Source: a virus. Taken from it: a stretch of DNA of 32,926 nucleotides. The notes below the pieces were generated by a model. That model was not told where the DNA came from and did no database searches. It saw only the letters and a list, made by a program, of their open reading frames with translations. The position numbers and the translations under genes are program-made. Numbering within the stretch: position 1 is the stretch's first letter; each line of letters starts with the position of its first letter. Below are positions 1 through 6,301 of this stretch, piece by piece. The DNA lies in IMG/VR virus record IMGVR_UViG_3300021090_000076, positions 1-32,926 of that record, one strand, 5' to 3'.

Positions 1-1
1 T

Positions 2-493
2 CGTCCGCGCTGGAACGCCACCATCCTGGTCGTACCAGGCAGCGCATCCGACAAAGCGGTCAACGCCGCGATCAAGAAGGCCGCCGAACTGGAGTACAAG
101 GATAAGGCCGACGCCAACCTGAAGAATTTCGCGGGACAGAAAAATCAGTATTGCTATCTCAGTGGCGATACTCGCGAGTACGAAGGCTACGCCGGGATGA
201 TGGCGCTGTCCGCTCACCGCAACGCCAAGACGAAGAACGGCAGCGCAGCCCCTCGCCCGGCGATCATCGACCGCGACACCTCGCCACTGACAGCCGATGA
301 CGGCAAGCCGTATGCTGGCTGCTACGTGAAAGCGAAGGTCAGCATCTACTGCCAGTCCGGGGAGAACCCTGGCGTGCGTGCCTCCTTCTCGGTGATTCAG
401 TTCGTGAAGGACGGCGACGCCTTCTCGGGTAGCGCTCCGAGTGTTGCAGGCTTCGAAGACCTGGGTGCGCCACCGGAAGATGATCTGGCGTAA
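2..493 (+). CDS. DUF2815-type phage ssDNA-binding protein (3' part)
   Basis: The reading frame is open from the left edge, so the N-terminus lies outside the window; 163 codons are visible before TAA. The visible protein starts RPRWNATILVVPG and contains KNQYCYLSGDTREYEGYAGMM followed by an SPLTADDGKPYAGCYVKAKV segment and an acidic tail (GAPPEDDLA). That central pattern and the acidic C-terminus match the DUF2815 family, OB-fold-like ssDNA-binding proteins of phage replication modules that are functionally compared with T7 gp2.5. Acidic tails in such proteins usually contact partner replication enzymes. A family A polymerase lies about 0.9 kb downstream on the same strand, which fits a role in replication or recombination. 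The family is recognised by pattern only. Confidence 0.8.
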   Translation, partial: RPRWNATILVVPGSASDKAVNAAIKKAAELEYKDKADANLKNFAGQKNQYCYLSGDTREYEGYAGMMALSAHRNAKTKNGSAAPRPAIIDRDTSPLTADDGKPYAGCYVKAKVSIYCQSGENPGVRASFSVIQFVKDGDAFSGSAPSVAGFEDLGAPPEDDLA

Positions 494-520
494 GCATCAA
501 GTCCTCACCTTCGGGCGAGG

Positions 521-619
521 GCCAACAGAAAGCGATCCTGCTTTCAAAGCTCGACAGCTGTGACAAAACGAAAAATTGCCAGCTGCTTGTCCGAGACTGT
601 AGGATCGCTCTCTGTTGGT
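521..619. repeat. Long imperfect inverted repeat with nested stem
   Basis: The left arm 522-539 (CCAACAGAAAGCGATCCT) pairs with the right arm 601-618 (AGGATCGCTCTCTGTTGG) at 17 of 18 positions, with a G-U pair possible outside at 521/619. Inside the 61-base loop, CTCG (550-553) can pair with CGAG (592-595) and CAGCTG (555-560) with CAGCTG (580-585), leaving an A-rich tip. As RNA this would be one long rod. There is no T-run after it, so it is not a standard intrinsic terminator. Confidence 0.7.
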
Positions 620-664
620 GGCGCCAAGCTGAAATGACCTCAACCACGTCAAGGGGCTGGATGG

Positions 665-674
665 TTCAGTAGAG
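665..674 (+). repeat. Direct repeat TTCAGTAGAG, copy 1
   Basis: Ten bases identical to 815-824; allowing two changes the match extends to 14 bases (GGTTCAGTAGAGCG here, GTTTCAGTAGAGTG there). The motif resembles a tRNA D-arm and is followed here by a 5-base stem with a 7-base loop, but no T-arm or acceptor stem can be built. Function unknown. Confidence 0.45.
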
Positions 675-814
675 CGTTCTCGGTAGGAATCCGAGCGCCA
701 TCAACTTCAAACACATAGAGGGGGCGGTGTTCCTAGTGTCACCCAACGTGCGAATGAAAAAGCCACACGACATAAAGGCCGGGATGCTCAACACTCTATC
801 CCTCGTGATCTTGT

Positions 815-824
815 TTCAGTAGAG
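815..824 (+). repeat. Direct repeat TTCAGTAGAG, copy 2
   Basis: Second copy of the ten-base motif, 150 bases after the first and 93 bases before the next start codon. It may be a protein-binding site or part of a structured RNA; nothing in the sequence decides between them. Confidence 0.45.
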
Positions 825-917
825 TGCCAGAAGCGCGTACGCAACCTGCTCACCGCCCGCAAGTTATTAGGCAGGTAATCCCGGCAACGGCTTTACAACG
901 AATTTATGGAGCGAGTG

Positions 918-1178
918 ATGGAAGAAAAGAAACTACTCGGATGGACTCTTGAAGAGTTCGCCTTCGCCGCGGAGAAATACCGCGAGAAGACGGGCAAGAA
1001 TCCGCTGTCCACTCTCGAAGGCGCGTGCGATGTTCAAGCGTACTGGGTTGTGGCGCACAACAACCGCACCCCCAAGGCAGCGCTGCTCCTGTCGCAACCC
1101 CGTAAGCCGCTTGACCTTGGCTGGGCGAAGGCGCTGTTCCAGAAAGTGTGGGCCGCCATGGAGCGCAATAATGGGTGA
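918..1178 (+). CDS. Small hypothetical protein
   Basis: 86 aa, starting MEEKKLLGWTLEEFAFAAEK. The ATG at 918 is preferred to the in-frame ATG at 906 because GGAG (908-911) sits six bases ahead of it. The protein is helical and charged at the N-terminus, has no Cys cluster or membrane segment, and has a Trp-rich C-terminal half (LGWAKALFQKVWAAMERNNG). I do not recognise a family. It is the first gene of the polymerase operon and overlaps the next gene by eight bases, so translation is probably coupled. A role around replication is suggested only by position. Confidence 0.65.
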   Translation: MEEKKLLGWTLEEFAFAAEKYREKTGKNPLSTLEGACDVQAYWVVAHNNRTPKAALLLSQPRKPLDLGWAKALFQKVWAAMERNNG

Positions 1179-1395
1179 GATTGCTGACTACCTGGCGGAC
1201 AGGATGCTCTTTCCTCACTATCACCGAGGTGATTCCCTCCGCCGCGTGGCGACCGAGAACGTCACTTGCAAGTTCTGCGGCGCCGAGGGGTTGCGTTGGA
1301 GACAATGCGGAGAGAAGCATTACCTTACGAACCCCGACCTATCCACCCACGTCTGCGCGCCGAATCTCAAAGGCTTCGAGGGCTTAACGAAATGA
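1171..1395 (+). CDS. Small Cys-containing putative zinc-binding protein
   Basis: 74 aa starting MGEIADYLADRMLFPHYH. Cysteines at residues 33, 36, 46 and 62 (CKFC then two single Cys) form a plausible zinc ribbon with CxxC as the first knuckle. GGAG about seven bases ahead of the ATG supports the start. The gene overlaps the end of the upstream gene and its stop overlaps the polymerase start (ATGA), so it is tightly built into the replication operon. Small zinc-ribbon proteins of this size are common next to phage polymerases, but no specific function can be given. A competing 70-aa frame over the same bases has no Cys pattern and no ribosome site. Confidence 0.65.
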   Translation: MGEIADYLADRMLFPHYHRGDSLRRVATENVTCKFCGAEGLRWRQCGEKHYLTNPDLSTHVCAPNLKGFEGLTK

Positions 1396-3557
1396 GCCAC
1401 ACCATAGCCAACGAACTCTTCGCCGACCTGGAGACGTTCTCAACAATAGACCTGAAGCGCTGCGGCACACACCAATACGCCACTAAATCGGAAGTGATGC
1501 TGTTTCCTTACGCCATCGGCGAGGGCGAGGTGAAGTGCTGGGACCTCACAACCGACGGGCCGATACCCGACGATCTGCGCGAGGCGATGGAGGATCAAGA
1601 GCGCCGCACTGTCTGGCACAACGGCGGCATGTTCGACCTCACAGTGCTGAACGCCGTGGGCGGTCTGTACGACATCCCGCCGCTACCGCACTCGCGCGTG
1701 TTCGACACGATGGCCTGCGCCTTCGCGCACTCGCTGCCTGGATCGCTGGACACGCTCTGCGCAGTGATGGGCGTCGCCGCCGACAAGGCGAAGCACAAGG
1801 AAGGTAAAGCGCTGATCCAGCTGTTCTGCAAACCCCGCCCCAAGAATTCAAAACTGAGGAGAGCTACAAGTGAAACACACCCCGAAGAGTGGAAACGATT
1901 CATCGACTACGCCAAGGCGGACATCTCCTCCATGCGCGAAGTCTACCGGAAAGTCCCGCGCTGGAATTACCGCGGCTTCGAGTACGACCTCTGGCTTTTG
2001 GACCAACGAATCAACGCGCGCGGCGTGGCCGTCGATACTGCCCTTGCACGAGGCGCTGTTGTGGCTGCGGAACGAGCAAAAGACGTACTTGCATCACGGG
2101 CACAGATACTGACCGAGGGTGCCGTCCAGGCCACCACGCAGCGCGACAAGCTGATTGAACACCTGCTGGAGAGTTACGGCGTGCATCTGCCCGACTTGCA
2201 AATGGACACCATCGAACGTCGGCTGAGCGATCCCGATCTTCCCGTCGCGCTGCGAGAACTGCTCGCCAACAGGCTGCAAGCCAGCACCACGAGCGTCAGC
2301 AAGTATGGGACACTGCTTCGCTGCACCTCGGCGGATGGGCGCCTGCGTGGGTTGCTGCAGTTCGACGGCGCGGCTCGCACCGGACGTTGGTCTGGTCGCA
2401 TGTTCCAGCCGCAGAATTTGAAGCGCCCAGACATGAAGCCGAAGGACATCGAGTTTGGCATTGATGTCATCAAGTCGAACGCCTGCGAGTTCTTCTATGA
2501 CGACGTGATGCAAGTCGTGTCGAACGCCGTGCGGGGGTGCATCATCGCGCCGCCAGGGAGCAAGCTGTTCGTCGCCGACCTGTCGAACATCGAAGGCCGC
2601 AAGGGGGCATGGGTCGCGGGCGAAGACTGGAAGCTCCAGTATTTCCGCGACTACGACACCATAATTGGCTGGGGCACGGACAAGAAGGGGAACCCGAAGG
2701 CCATTCGGAAGGTAGAATTTGACAACTACATGATGGCCTACAGCAAGTCTTTCAACGTCGCGCCCGAGGTAGTGGAGGACAACAAGGAGAACGGTGACGG
2801 CACGATGCGCCAGATCGGCAAGGTGCAGGAACTCATGCTACAGTACGAAGGCGGCGTCGGCGCGTTCGTCACAGGCTCGGAAACGTACCGAATTGACCTG
2901 GACGACATGGCCGCGAAGGCGATGCCGCTCCTCCCGGAAGACGTGGTGAAAGAGTCCAGAGATTTCTTGAAGTGGATGCTGAAGCAGCGCCGCTCGACTT
3001 ATGGGCTGCCCGACGATGTGTACGTCGTCTGCAATGCACTGAAGATTTTGTGGCGCGCAGCGCATCCCGCAATCTCTTCACTCTGGCCTGAGCTTCAAGA
3101 CGGATTCAGAAATGCGGTAGCCCACCCCGGCGAGTGGTTCGTTGTCCACCGTGTAGCCTTCCGCAAGGATGGCGCCTGGCTGCGCGTGCGCTTACCGTCC
3201 GGTCGCTTCCTGTGCTACCCCTCACCCCAGGTTGACGAGAAGGGCGGTTGCAGCTACATGGGCATGAACCAGTACACGCGCCAATGGCAGCGCCTTGGAA
3301 CTTATGGCGGCAAGCTCTTTGAGAACATCTGTCAAGCATCGGCCCGCGATGTGATGGCGCACGCGATGCCCATCGCGGAGGAGCAGGGGTACAATGTCGT
3401 GCTCACCGTGCATGACGAGCTTATCACCGAGGCGCCCGACGATCTGGATCACAGTGTAGAAGGCCTGGCGGGGATCATGGCCACGGTGCCGTCGTGGGCG
3501 GAGGGGTTGCCCCTCGCGGCTGCGGGGTTCGAGGCTTATCGTTATCGAAAGGACTGA
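1392..3557 (+). CDS. Family A DNA polymerase with 3'-5' exonuclease
   Basis: 721 aa replicative polymerase of the Pol I/T7 type. The exonuclease domain shows all three motifs: DLETFS (Asp12, Glu14), HNGGMFD (76-82) and Y173xxxD177. The polymerase domain shows GRWSGRMFQPQNL (331-343), motif A with ADLSNIEGR (Asp396), motif B R473xxxK477xxxL481xxxY485, and motif C HDE (674-676), so both activities should be intact. There is no 5'-3' exonuclease domain, as is usual for phage enzymes. The position equivalent to E. coli Pol I Phe762 is Leu481. The ATG at 1392 is chosen because the exonuclease motif begins right after it, GAGGG precedes it, and it overlaps the upstream stop; an in-frame start further upstream would add unrelated sequence. 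It should act with the upstream ssDNA-binding protein and the downstream helicase. Confidence 0.95.
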   Translation: MSHTIANELFADLETFSTIDLKRCGTHQYATKSEVMLFPYAIGEGEVKCWDLTTDGPIPDDLREAMEDQERRTVWHNGGMFDLTVLNAVGGLYDIPPLPHSRVFDTMACAFAHSLPGSLDTLCAVMGVAADKAKHKEGKALIQLFCKPRPKNSKLRRATSETHPEEWKRFIDYAKADISSMREVYRKVPRWNYRGFEYDLWLLDQRINARGVAVDTALARGAVVAAERAKDVLASRAQILTEGAVQATTQRDKLIEHLLESYGVHLPDLQMDTIERRLSDPDLPVALRELLANRLQASTTSVSKYGTLLRCTSADGRLRGLLQFDGAARTGRWSGRMFQPQNLKRPDMKPKDIEFGIDVIKSNACEFFYDDVMQVVSNAVRGCIIAPPGSKLFVADLSNIEGRKGAWVAGEDWKLQYFRDYDTIIGWGTDKKGNPKAIRKVEFDNYMMAYSKSFNVAPEVVEDNKENGDGTMRQIGKVQELMLQYEGGVGAFVTGSETYRIDLDDMAAKAMPLLPEDVVKESRDFLKWMLKQRRSTYGLPDDVYVVCNALKILWRAAHPAISSLWPELQDGFRNAVAHPGEWFVVHRVAFRKDGAWLRVRLPSGRFLCYPSPQVDEKGGCSYMGMNQYTRQWQRLGTYGGKLFENICQASARDVMAHAMPIAEEQGYNVVLTVHDELITEAPDDLDHSVEGLAGIMATVPSWAEGLPLAAAGFEAYRYRKD

Positions 3558-3558
3558 T

Positions 3559-4179
3559 ATGTACGAGGTAAAAAGCGTTCCAGTTGCGTTGATAAAGCCT
3601 TTCATTGAGGAGCACCACTATAGTAAGAGCATCAACGGCTGCAAGGTTAGTATGGCTTTTGCTCTCTACGAAGACTCCGAGATAGTCGGCGCGGTTTTGT
3701 TCGGCCCTCTCTCCACTACGGCGTGGAAACGCTATGGGGAAAGGGAGAGTGACGTTGTTGAACTGCGTAGACTGGTGTGCCTCAACCGCTGCCCCCGCAA
3801 CACTGAATCGTGGCTAATTGCAAAATGTCTGCGCGCGCTGAAGAGACACACAACGTACCAAGTCTGCGTAAGCTACGCCGATCCCTACCACGGTCATATC
3901 GGTGTTATCTACCAAGCGTCAAACTGGCATTATGAGGGACAGACAGCGCCCGATGTTTTAATCCAAACACCCGAGGGCAAGCAGTACCATTCTCGCGCCC
4001 TCCGAACGAAGTACAAGGGGGATTTTAAGCCCTTTGCAAAACGGTTACAGAAAATGCGGGAGGATGGCGTTTTACTGGAGGTATCCGTGCCGGGCAAGCA
4101 CATCTATACATACACTCTGAGAGGCATTCAAAGGCCCTCTCGGTTGCCTTACCCCAAAATAAATTTGACAAGCGTTTAG
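3559..4179 (+). CDS. Mom-like DNA-modifying acyltransferase, copy 1
   Basis: 206 aa, starting one base after the polymerase stop. It resembles the Mu Mom family, a GNAT-related fold that converts adenine in phage DNA to a methylcarbamoyl-type derivative and so blocks restriction enzymes. Family-type features are an N-terminal HHYSK (19-23), GAVLFGP (44-50), ELRRLV (68-73), the core SYADPYHGHIGVIYQASNW (105-123), and a C-terminal GKHIYTY (179-185). A second, divergent copy lies at 5627. Base composition is visibly less GC-rich than in the polymerase gene, which hints at separate ancestry. The last four residues (LTSV) are encoded by the -35 region of a promoter for the next genes. Family assignment is by motif recognition; the modified base and acyl donor are unknown. 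Confidence 0.8.
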   Translation: MYEVKSVPVALIKPFIEEHHYSKSINGCKVSMAFALYEDSEIVGAVLFGPLSTTAWKRYGERESDVVELRRLVCLNRCPRNTESWLIAKCLRALKRHTTYQVCVSYADPYHGHIGVIYQASNWHYEGQTAPDVLIQTPEGKQYHSRALRTKYKGDFKPFAKRLQKMREDGVLLEVSVPGKHIYTYTLRGIQRPSRLPYPKINLTSV

Positions 4180-4194
4180 CATGTGCTGTACTAT
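4165..4194 (+). promoter_or_regulatory. Sigma70-type promoter, copy 1
   Basis: Perfect -35 TTGACA (4165-4170), an 18-base spacer and -10 TACTAT (4189-4194); TGTACT two bases earlier is an alternative -10. It is 34/38 identical to the promoter at 8971. The -35 lies inside the last codons of the upstream Mom-like gene and the stop TAG lies in the spacer. It should drive the small-gene cluster starting at 4230. Confidence 0.8.
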
Positions 4195-4229
4195 GGCTGC
4201 ACGCTGTCAAACCAACCAAGGAGAACAAC

Positions 4230-4361
4230 ATGAAAACCACCTACCTGAAGCAACTGACTGCCAAAGCAAAACGCCGCAGCGCATGGGCGAGCATCATCCC
4301 TGCTTCGCAGATCGCCAAGCCCTACACTGGCGTGATCCGCCACGTCGGCACCGCTTACTAA
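4230..4361 (+). CDS. Very small basic protein
   Basis: 43 aa, MKTTYLKQLTAKAKRRSAWA at the start and ending VIRHVGTAY. It is the first gene after promoter copy 1 and has a strong ribosome site (AAGGAG, 4218-4223) seven bases ahead of the ATG, which is the main evidence that it is real. It is Lys/Arg-rich in the first half (KAKRR) and has no membrane segment. First genes behind strong host-type promoters in phages often encode small host-takeover or inhibitor proteins, but there is no sequence evidence for that here. The first 15 bases of coding sequence are identical to those of the gene at 4693. Confidence 0.65.
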   Translation: MKTTYLKQLTAKAKRRSAWASIIPASQIAKPYTGVIRHVGTAY

Positions 4362-4369
4362 AAGTTTCA

Positions 4370-4440
4370 GCACCCGAAACGCAGAAGATACCCGCCGTCG
4401 AGTGGGTTCCTGTGAAGGCTCGAAGTAGGGTGCCTTTTTA
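4370..4440 (+). terminator. Possible weak terminator or attenuator
   Basis: GCACCC (4370-4375) can pair with GGGTGC (4428-4433), which is followed by CTTTTTATT. The stem is only six pairs across a 52-base loop, so this is a weak candidate; the GC stem followed by a T-run in an otherwise compact operon is the reason to list it. Confidence 0.2.
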
Positions 4441-4459
4441 TTCTGAAGGAGAATCAAAA

Positions 4460-4696
4460 ATGAAAGCTTTTCTTTGGCCGTTTTTTATCTCTGCCCTCTG
4501 TGGTGTGGGGCTGGCGCATCCCGCCTTTGGGAAGATTCTAGTCTGCGCGGCTGTGGCGGGTGCACTGTATGTGGTGCTCAAGTATCCACGAGTGCTAGGG
4601 GACCTTGTGGTGCTAGCGGCACAAGGCATTGCCGGGGCAACAATCATGTTCGCCCTTTGCCTTCCATTCTACGGCTTGAGGTACGCTTTCCAATGA
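4460..4696 (+). CDS. Small integral membrane protein
   Basis: 78 aa, beginning MKAFLWPFFISALCGVGLAH. Almost the whole protein is hydrophobic, with likely membrane helices at about residues 3-20, 25-40 and 48-70 separated by short basic turns (KYPRVLG). GAAGGAGA lies seven to ten bases before the ATG. The stop overlaps the next start (ATGA). No family is recognised. It could act in the inner membrane, for example in superinfection exclusion or host takeover, but that is only suggested by being a short membrane protein in a delayed-early-type cluster. Confidence 0.65.
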   Translation: MKAFLWPFFISALCGVGLAHPAFGKILVCAAVAGALYVVLKYPRVLGDLVVLAAQGIAGATIMFALCLPFYGLRYAFQ

Positions 4697-4848
4697 AAAC
4701 CACCTACGTCGTGGGCTATACCTTCCAAGGAGGCTGCGCCTCAACTGCCCGTTTCACCGAGCAGCGCAAGGCCTTTCGATTCATGGCCGACCTGATTGCA
4801 TCAGGCTATATCGAAATGACTTTGAAAGTTGAAAGGAGAGTGACATGA
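4693..4848 (+). CDS. Small hypothetical protein
   Basis: 51 aa, beginning MKTTYVVGYTFQGGCASTAR and ending EMTLKVERRVT. The start is set by the ATGA overlap with the preceding membrane gene, and the stop overlaps the next start in the same way. The sequence reads like a short beta strand followed by an amphipathic helix (TEQRKAFRFMADLIASG) and another strand, so a small alpha/beta fold is likely. No family is recognised. The opening 15 bases repeat those of the 43-aa gene at 4230. Confidence 0.6.
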   Translation: MKTTYVVGYTFQGGCASTARFTEQRKAFRFMADLIASGYIEMTLKVERRVT

Positions 4849-5039
4849 GCCACGAATTCAAGCACCCCATCATCGGGCAAGAAGCGGTAACGCGATACGG
4901 CCTTGGTCGGGTAGTTAAATGGAAGGACAAATTCCCCGAGCAAAGCATCACTGTCAAGGATTATGTCGGTGGGGTGGAACATGCCTTCTCGCCGCACAAT
5001 GTGCGCCTCGTGAAGATCGTCTTCGAGGACGAGGCATGA
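4845..5039 (+). CDS. Small hypothetical protein
   Basis: 64 aa, MSHEFKHPIIGQEAVTRYGL at the start. GAAAGGAGA sits just upstream of the ATG and the start overlaps the previous stop (ATGA). The pattern of short alternating hydrophobic stretches with IGQEAVTRYGLGRVVKWKD suggests a small beta barrel of the SH3-like kind that begins many chromatin or RNA-polymerase-binding domains, but this is a fold impression, not an identification. The C-terminus is acidic (VFEDEA). Translation is coupled to both neighbours. Confidence 0.6.
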   Translation: MSHEFKHPIIGQEAVTRYGLGRVVKWKDKFPEQSITVKDYVGGVEHAFSPHNVRLVKIVFEDEA

Positions 5040-5209
5040 CCGCTTGCTCTTCCACCCAGTGTCACGCGCGAGGCCTGTGCTACCGCGCTACCCAGACAAA
5101 GAACGCGCTCGACTTCGCACCGCTGATCGTCGAAACACCGGAAGGCCCTGCGTGCCCTATGTTCGTGTGCGCATATAAAGTTTTTGAACAGGAGGCTTGC
5201 TGTGACTAA
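5036..5209 (+). CDS. Small Cys-rich protein, putative zinc binder
   Basis: 57 aa with eight cysteines, including CSSTQCHARGLC near the start, CPMFVC in the C-terminal half and CC two residues before the end. The spacing suits one or two metal-binding knuckles. The ATG overlaps the upstream stop (ATGA), and the end runs eight bases into the nuclease gene that follows. It is the immediate partner of the VRR-NUC gene in the operon, so a nucleic-acid-linked role is possible. No named family is recognised. Confidence 0.6.
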   Translation: MTACSSTQCHARGLCYRATQTKNALDFAPLIVETPEGPACPMFVCAYKVFEQEACCD

Positions 5210-5630
5210 GTTCACCCTGCCCGAAGGCGTTGCGCCGAAGCCGAAGAAGTTCCATGAGCGCGAGAGTGCGGTGGAAAACCATCTCGTCTACCGCACGAAG
5301 TCGCGAGGCGAGATCGCGTACAAGTTCACCAGCCCGCAACGGCGCAGTGTGCCGGATCGTTTGGTGCTGGGTGATATGCGAGCCGCGGGGGTAAAACTGC
5401 GGAGGCTTCTAGCCTCGTGCGGCGTCGCAACGGCCCTCGTCGAGGACGCCGTGCGGGATAGACAGGCGGCGGAGATTGTGGCGGAGATGATCCACTTCGT
5501 CGAGTTGAAAGCAACAGGCGCGAAGCCCACCGAGTTGCAAGAGCGCGAGCACGCGAAGTTGCGCGAGCGCGGGTTCACTGTGCTGGTGATCGACAGCAAG
5601 GCAGAAGTTGACAGGAGGTATCCGAAATGA
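5202..5630 (+). CDS. VRR-NUC domain nuclease
   Basis: 142 aa, GTG start at 5202 with AGGAGG (5190-5195) six bases ahead; the in-frame TTG at 5184 lacks such a site. Motifs of the PD-(D/E)XK VRR-NUC family are present: Glu21/Glu25 in the first helix, GEIAYKF then RRSVPDRLVL (Asp52), VELKATG (Glu101, Lys103) and Q113xxxH117 followed by RERGFTVLVID. These enzymes act on branched or structured DNA and are standard in phage replication modules. Between the PDRLVL strand and the ELK strand lies an Arg/Ala-rich helical insert of about 40 residues, where many family members have only a few. The stop overlaps the second Mom-like gene (ATGA). Confidence 0.88.
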   Translation: MTKFTLPEGVAPKPKKFHERESAVENHLVYRTKSRGEIAYKFTSPQRRSVPDRLVLGDMRAAGVKLRRLLASCGVATALVEDAVRDRQAAEIVAEMIHFVELKATGAKPTELQEREHAKLRERGFTVLVIDSKAEVDRRYPK

Positions 5631-6301
5631 CTTTCCACTTCGTCGTTAACCCTCCTCGGGAAGAGATAAAAAGACTGATATTGACACACCATTATTCAAA
5701 GCGCATGCCCTCTGGGTGCATGTATTCCTTCGGCTTGCGCGATGGTGGAGGACTCCTTGTAGCTGCGATAACTTTCTCCTCCCCTGCGGGGCGTTGGCAC
5801 GAACCCGTCGTTGAACTGAGCCGACTTGTTCGCGTGGAGGCGGACGGCATACCACTGGTGTCTTTGATCTCTCGCAGTGTTCGCGAGATCAAGAAAGCAA
5901 GAAAGCACGATCTTATAATTTCGTTTGCGGATAGCACCCACGGCCACCACGGCGGAGTCTACCAGGCAGCCTCGTGGAACTATTCACACACCAAGGTGCC
6001 CGCCATCGACGGGTTCGTTGTGGATGGTCTGTTCGTTCCTTCTCGCACTTGCAACACTCGGTGGGGGACTTGCTTGGCCAGAGAACTGCCAAGGATACTT
6101 GCGCTCCGGGGGGTAGTCGCCATACCCCATCGCGATTCGGGAAAGCATGTGTACTGGAAAGCCTTGTCTCGCTCTGGCGAACAAAAGGCCCTCGCATTAC
6201 ACCTCGATAAAAGGGAGTACCCCAAACCCCTACTACGCCCGGTCACATACTCATGGCAGCGTTTTCGTGCATCGAGAGACAACGCCAATGACAAAGCGTA
6301 A
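5627..6301 (+). CDS. Mom-like DNA-modifying acyltransferase, copy 2
   Basis: 224 aa, translationally coupled to the VRR-NUC gene. It shares the framework of the copy at 3559: HHYSK (21-25), a GCMYSFGL strand, ELSRLV (63-68), SFADSTHGHHGGVYQAASW (99-117) and GKHVYWKAL (172-180). The two proteins differ in length and over most residues, so they are diverged paralogues rather than a recent duplication. The family precedent is Mu Mom, which modifies adenine in phage DNA and protects it from restriction. The C-terminus is longer, with a basic KREYPKPLLRP segment not seen in copy 1. The end overlaps the helicase start by 14 bases. Substrate and donor are unknown; a non-DNA acyltransferase role is less likely. 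Confidence 0.78.
   Translation: MTFHFVVNPPREEIKRLILTHHYSKRMPSGCMYSFGLRDGGGLLVAAITFSSPAGRWHEPVVELSRLVRVEADGIPLVSLISRSVREIKKARKHDLIISFADSTHGHHGGVYQAASWNYSHTKVPAIDGFVVDGLFVPSRTCNTRWGTCLARELPRILALRGVVAIPHRDSGKHVYWKALSRSGEQKALALHLDKREYPKPLLRPVTYSWQRFRASRDNANDKA

Larger units (their letters stand above)
494..917 (+). other. Gene-free stretch between the ssDNA-binding gene and the next operon
   Basis: About 420 bases with no convincing gene, which is exceptional in a block where neighbouring genes overlap. It holds a small UUCG-capped stem right after the stop codon (CCTCACC at 503-509, GGCGAGG at 514-520, one A/C mismatch, no T-run), a long inverted repeat (521-619), a second stem CTCGG/CCGAG with a 7-base loop at 679-695, and two copies of TTCAGTAGAG at 665 and 815. 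No confident sigma70 promoter was found. It could carry an untranslated RNA, a processing or attenuation site, or a replication element; the sequence alone does not decide. Confidence 0.5.

Noticed and set aside
655-720. tRNA-like arrangement (D-arm-like TTCAGTAGAG plus 5/7/5 stem-loop CTCGG/CCGAG)
   Set aside because: Position 33 of the loop is A instead of T, no T-arm pairs around TTCAAAC, and no acceptor stem can be formed; the reverse strand also fails.
754-822. 22-codon reading frame starting ATGAAAAAGCCACAC
   Set aside because: It has no ribosome site, is very short, and ends within the repeated TTCAGTAGAG motif.
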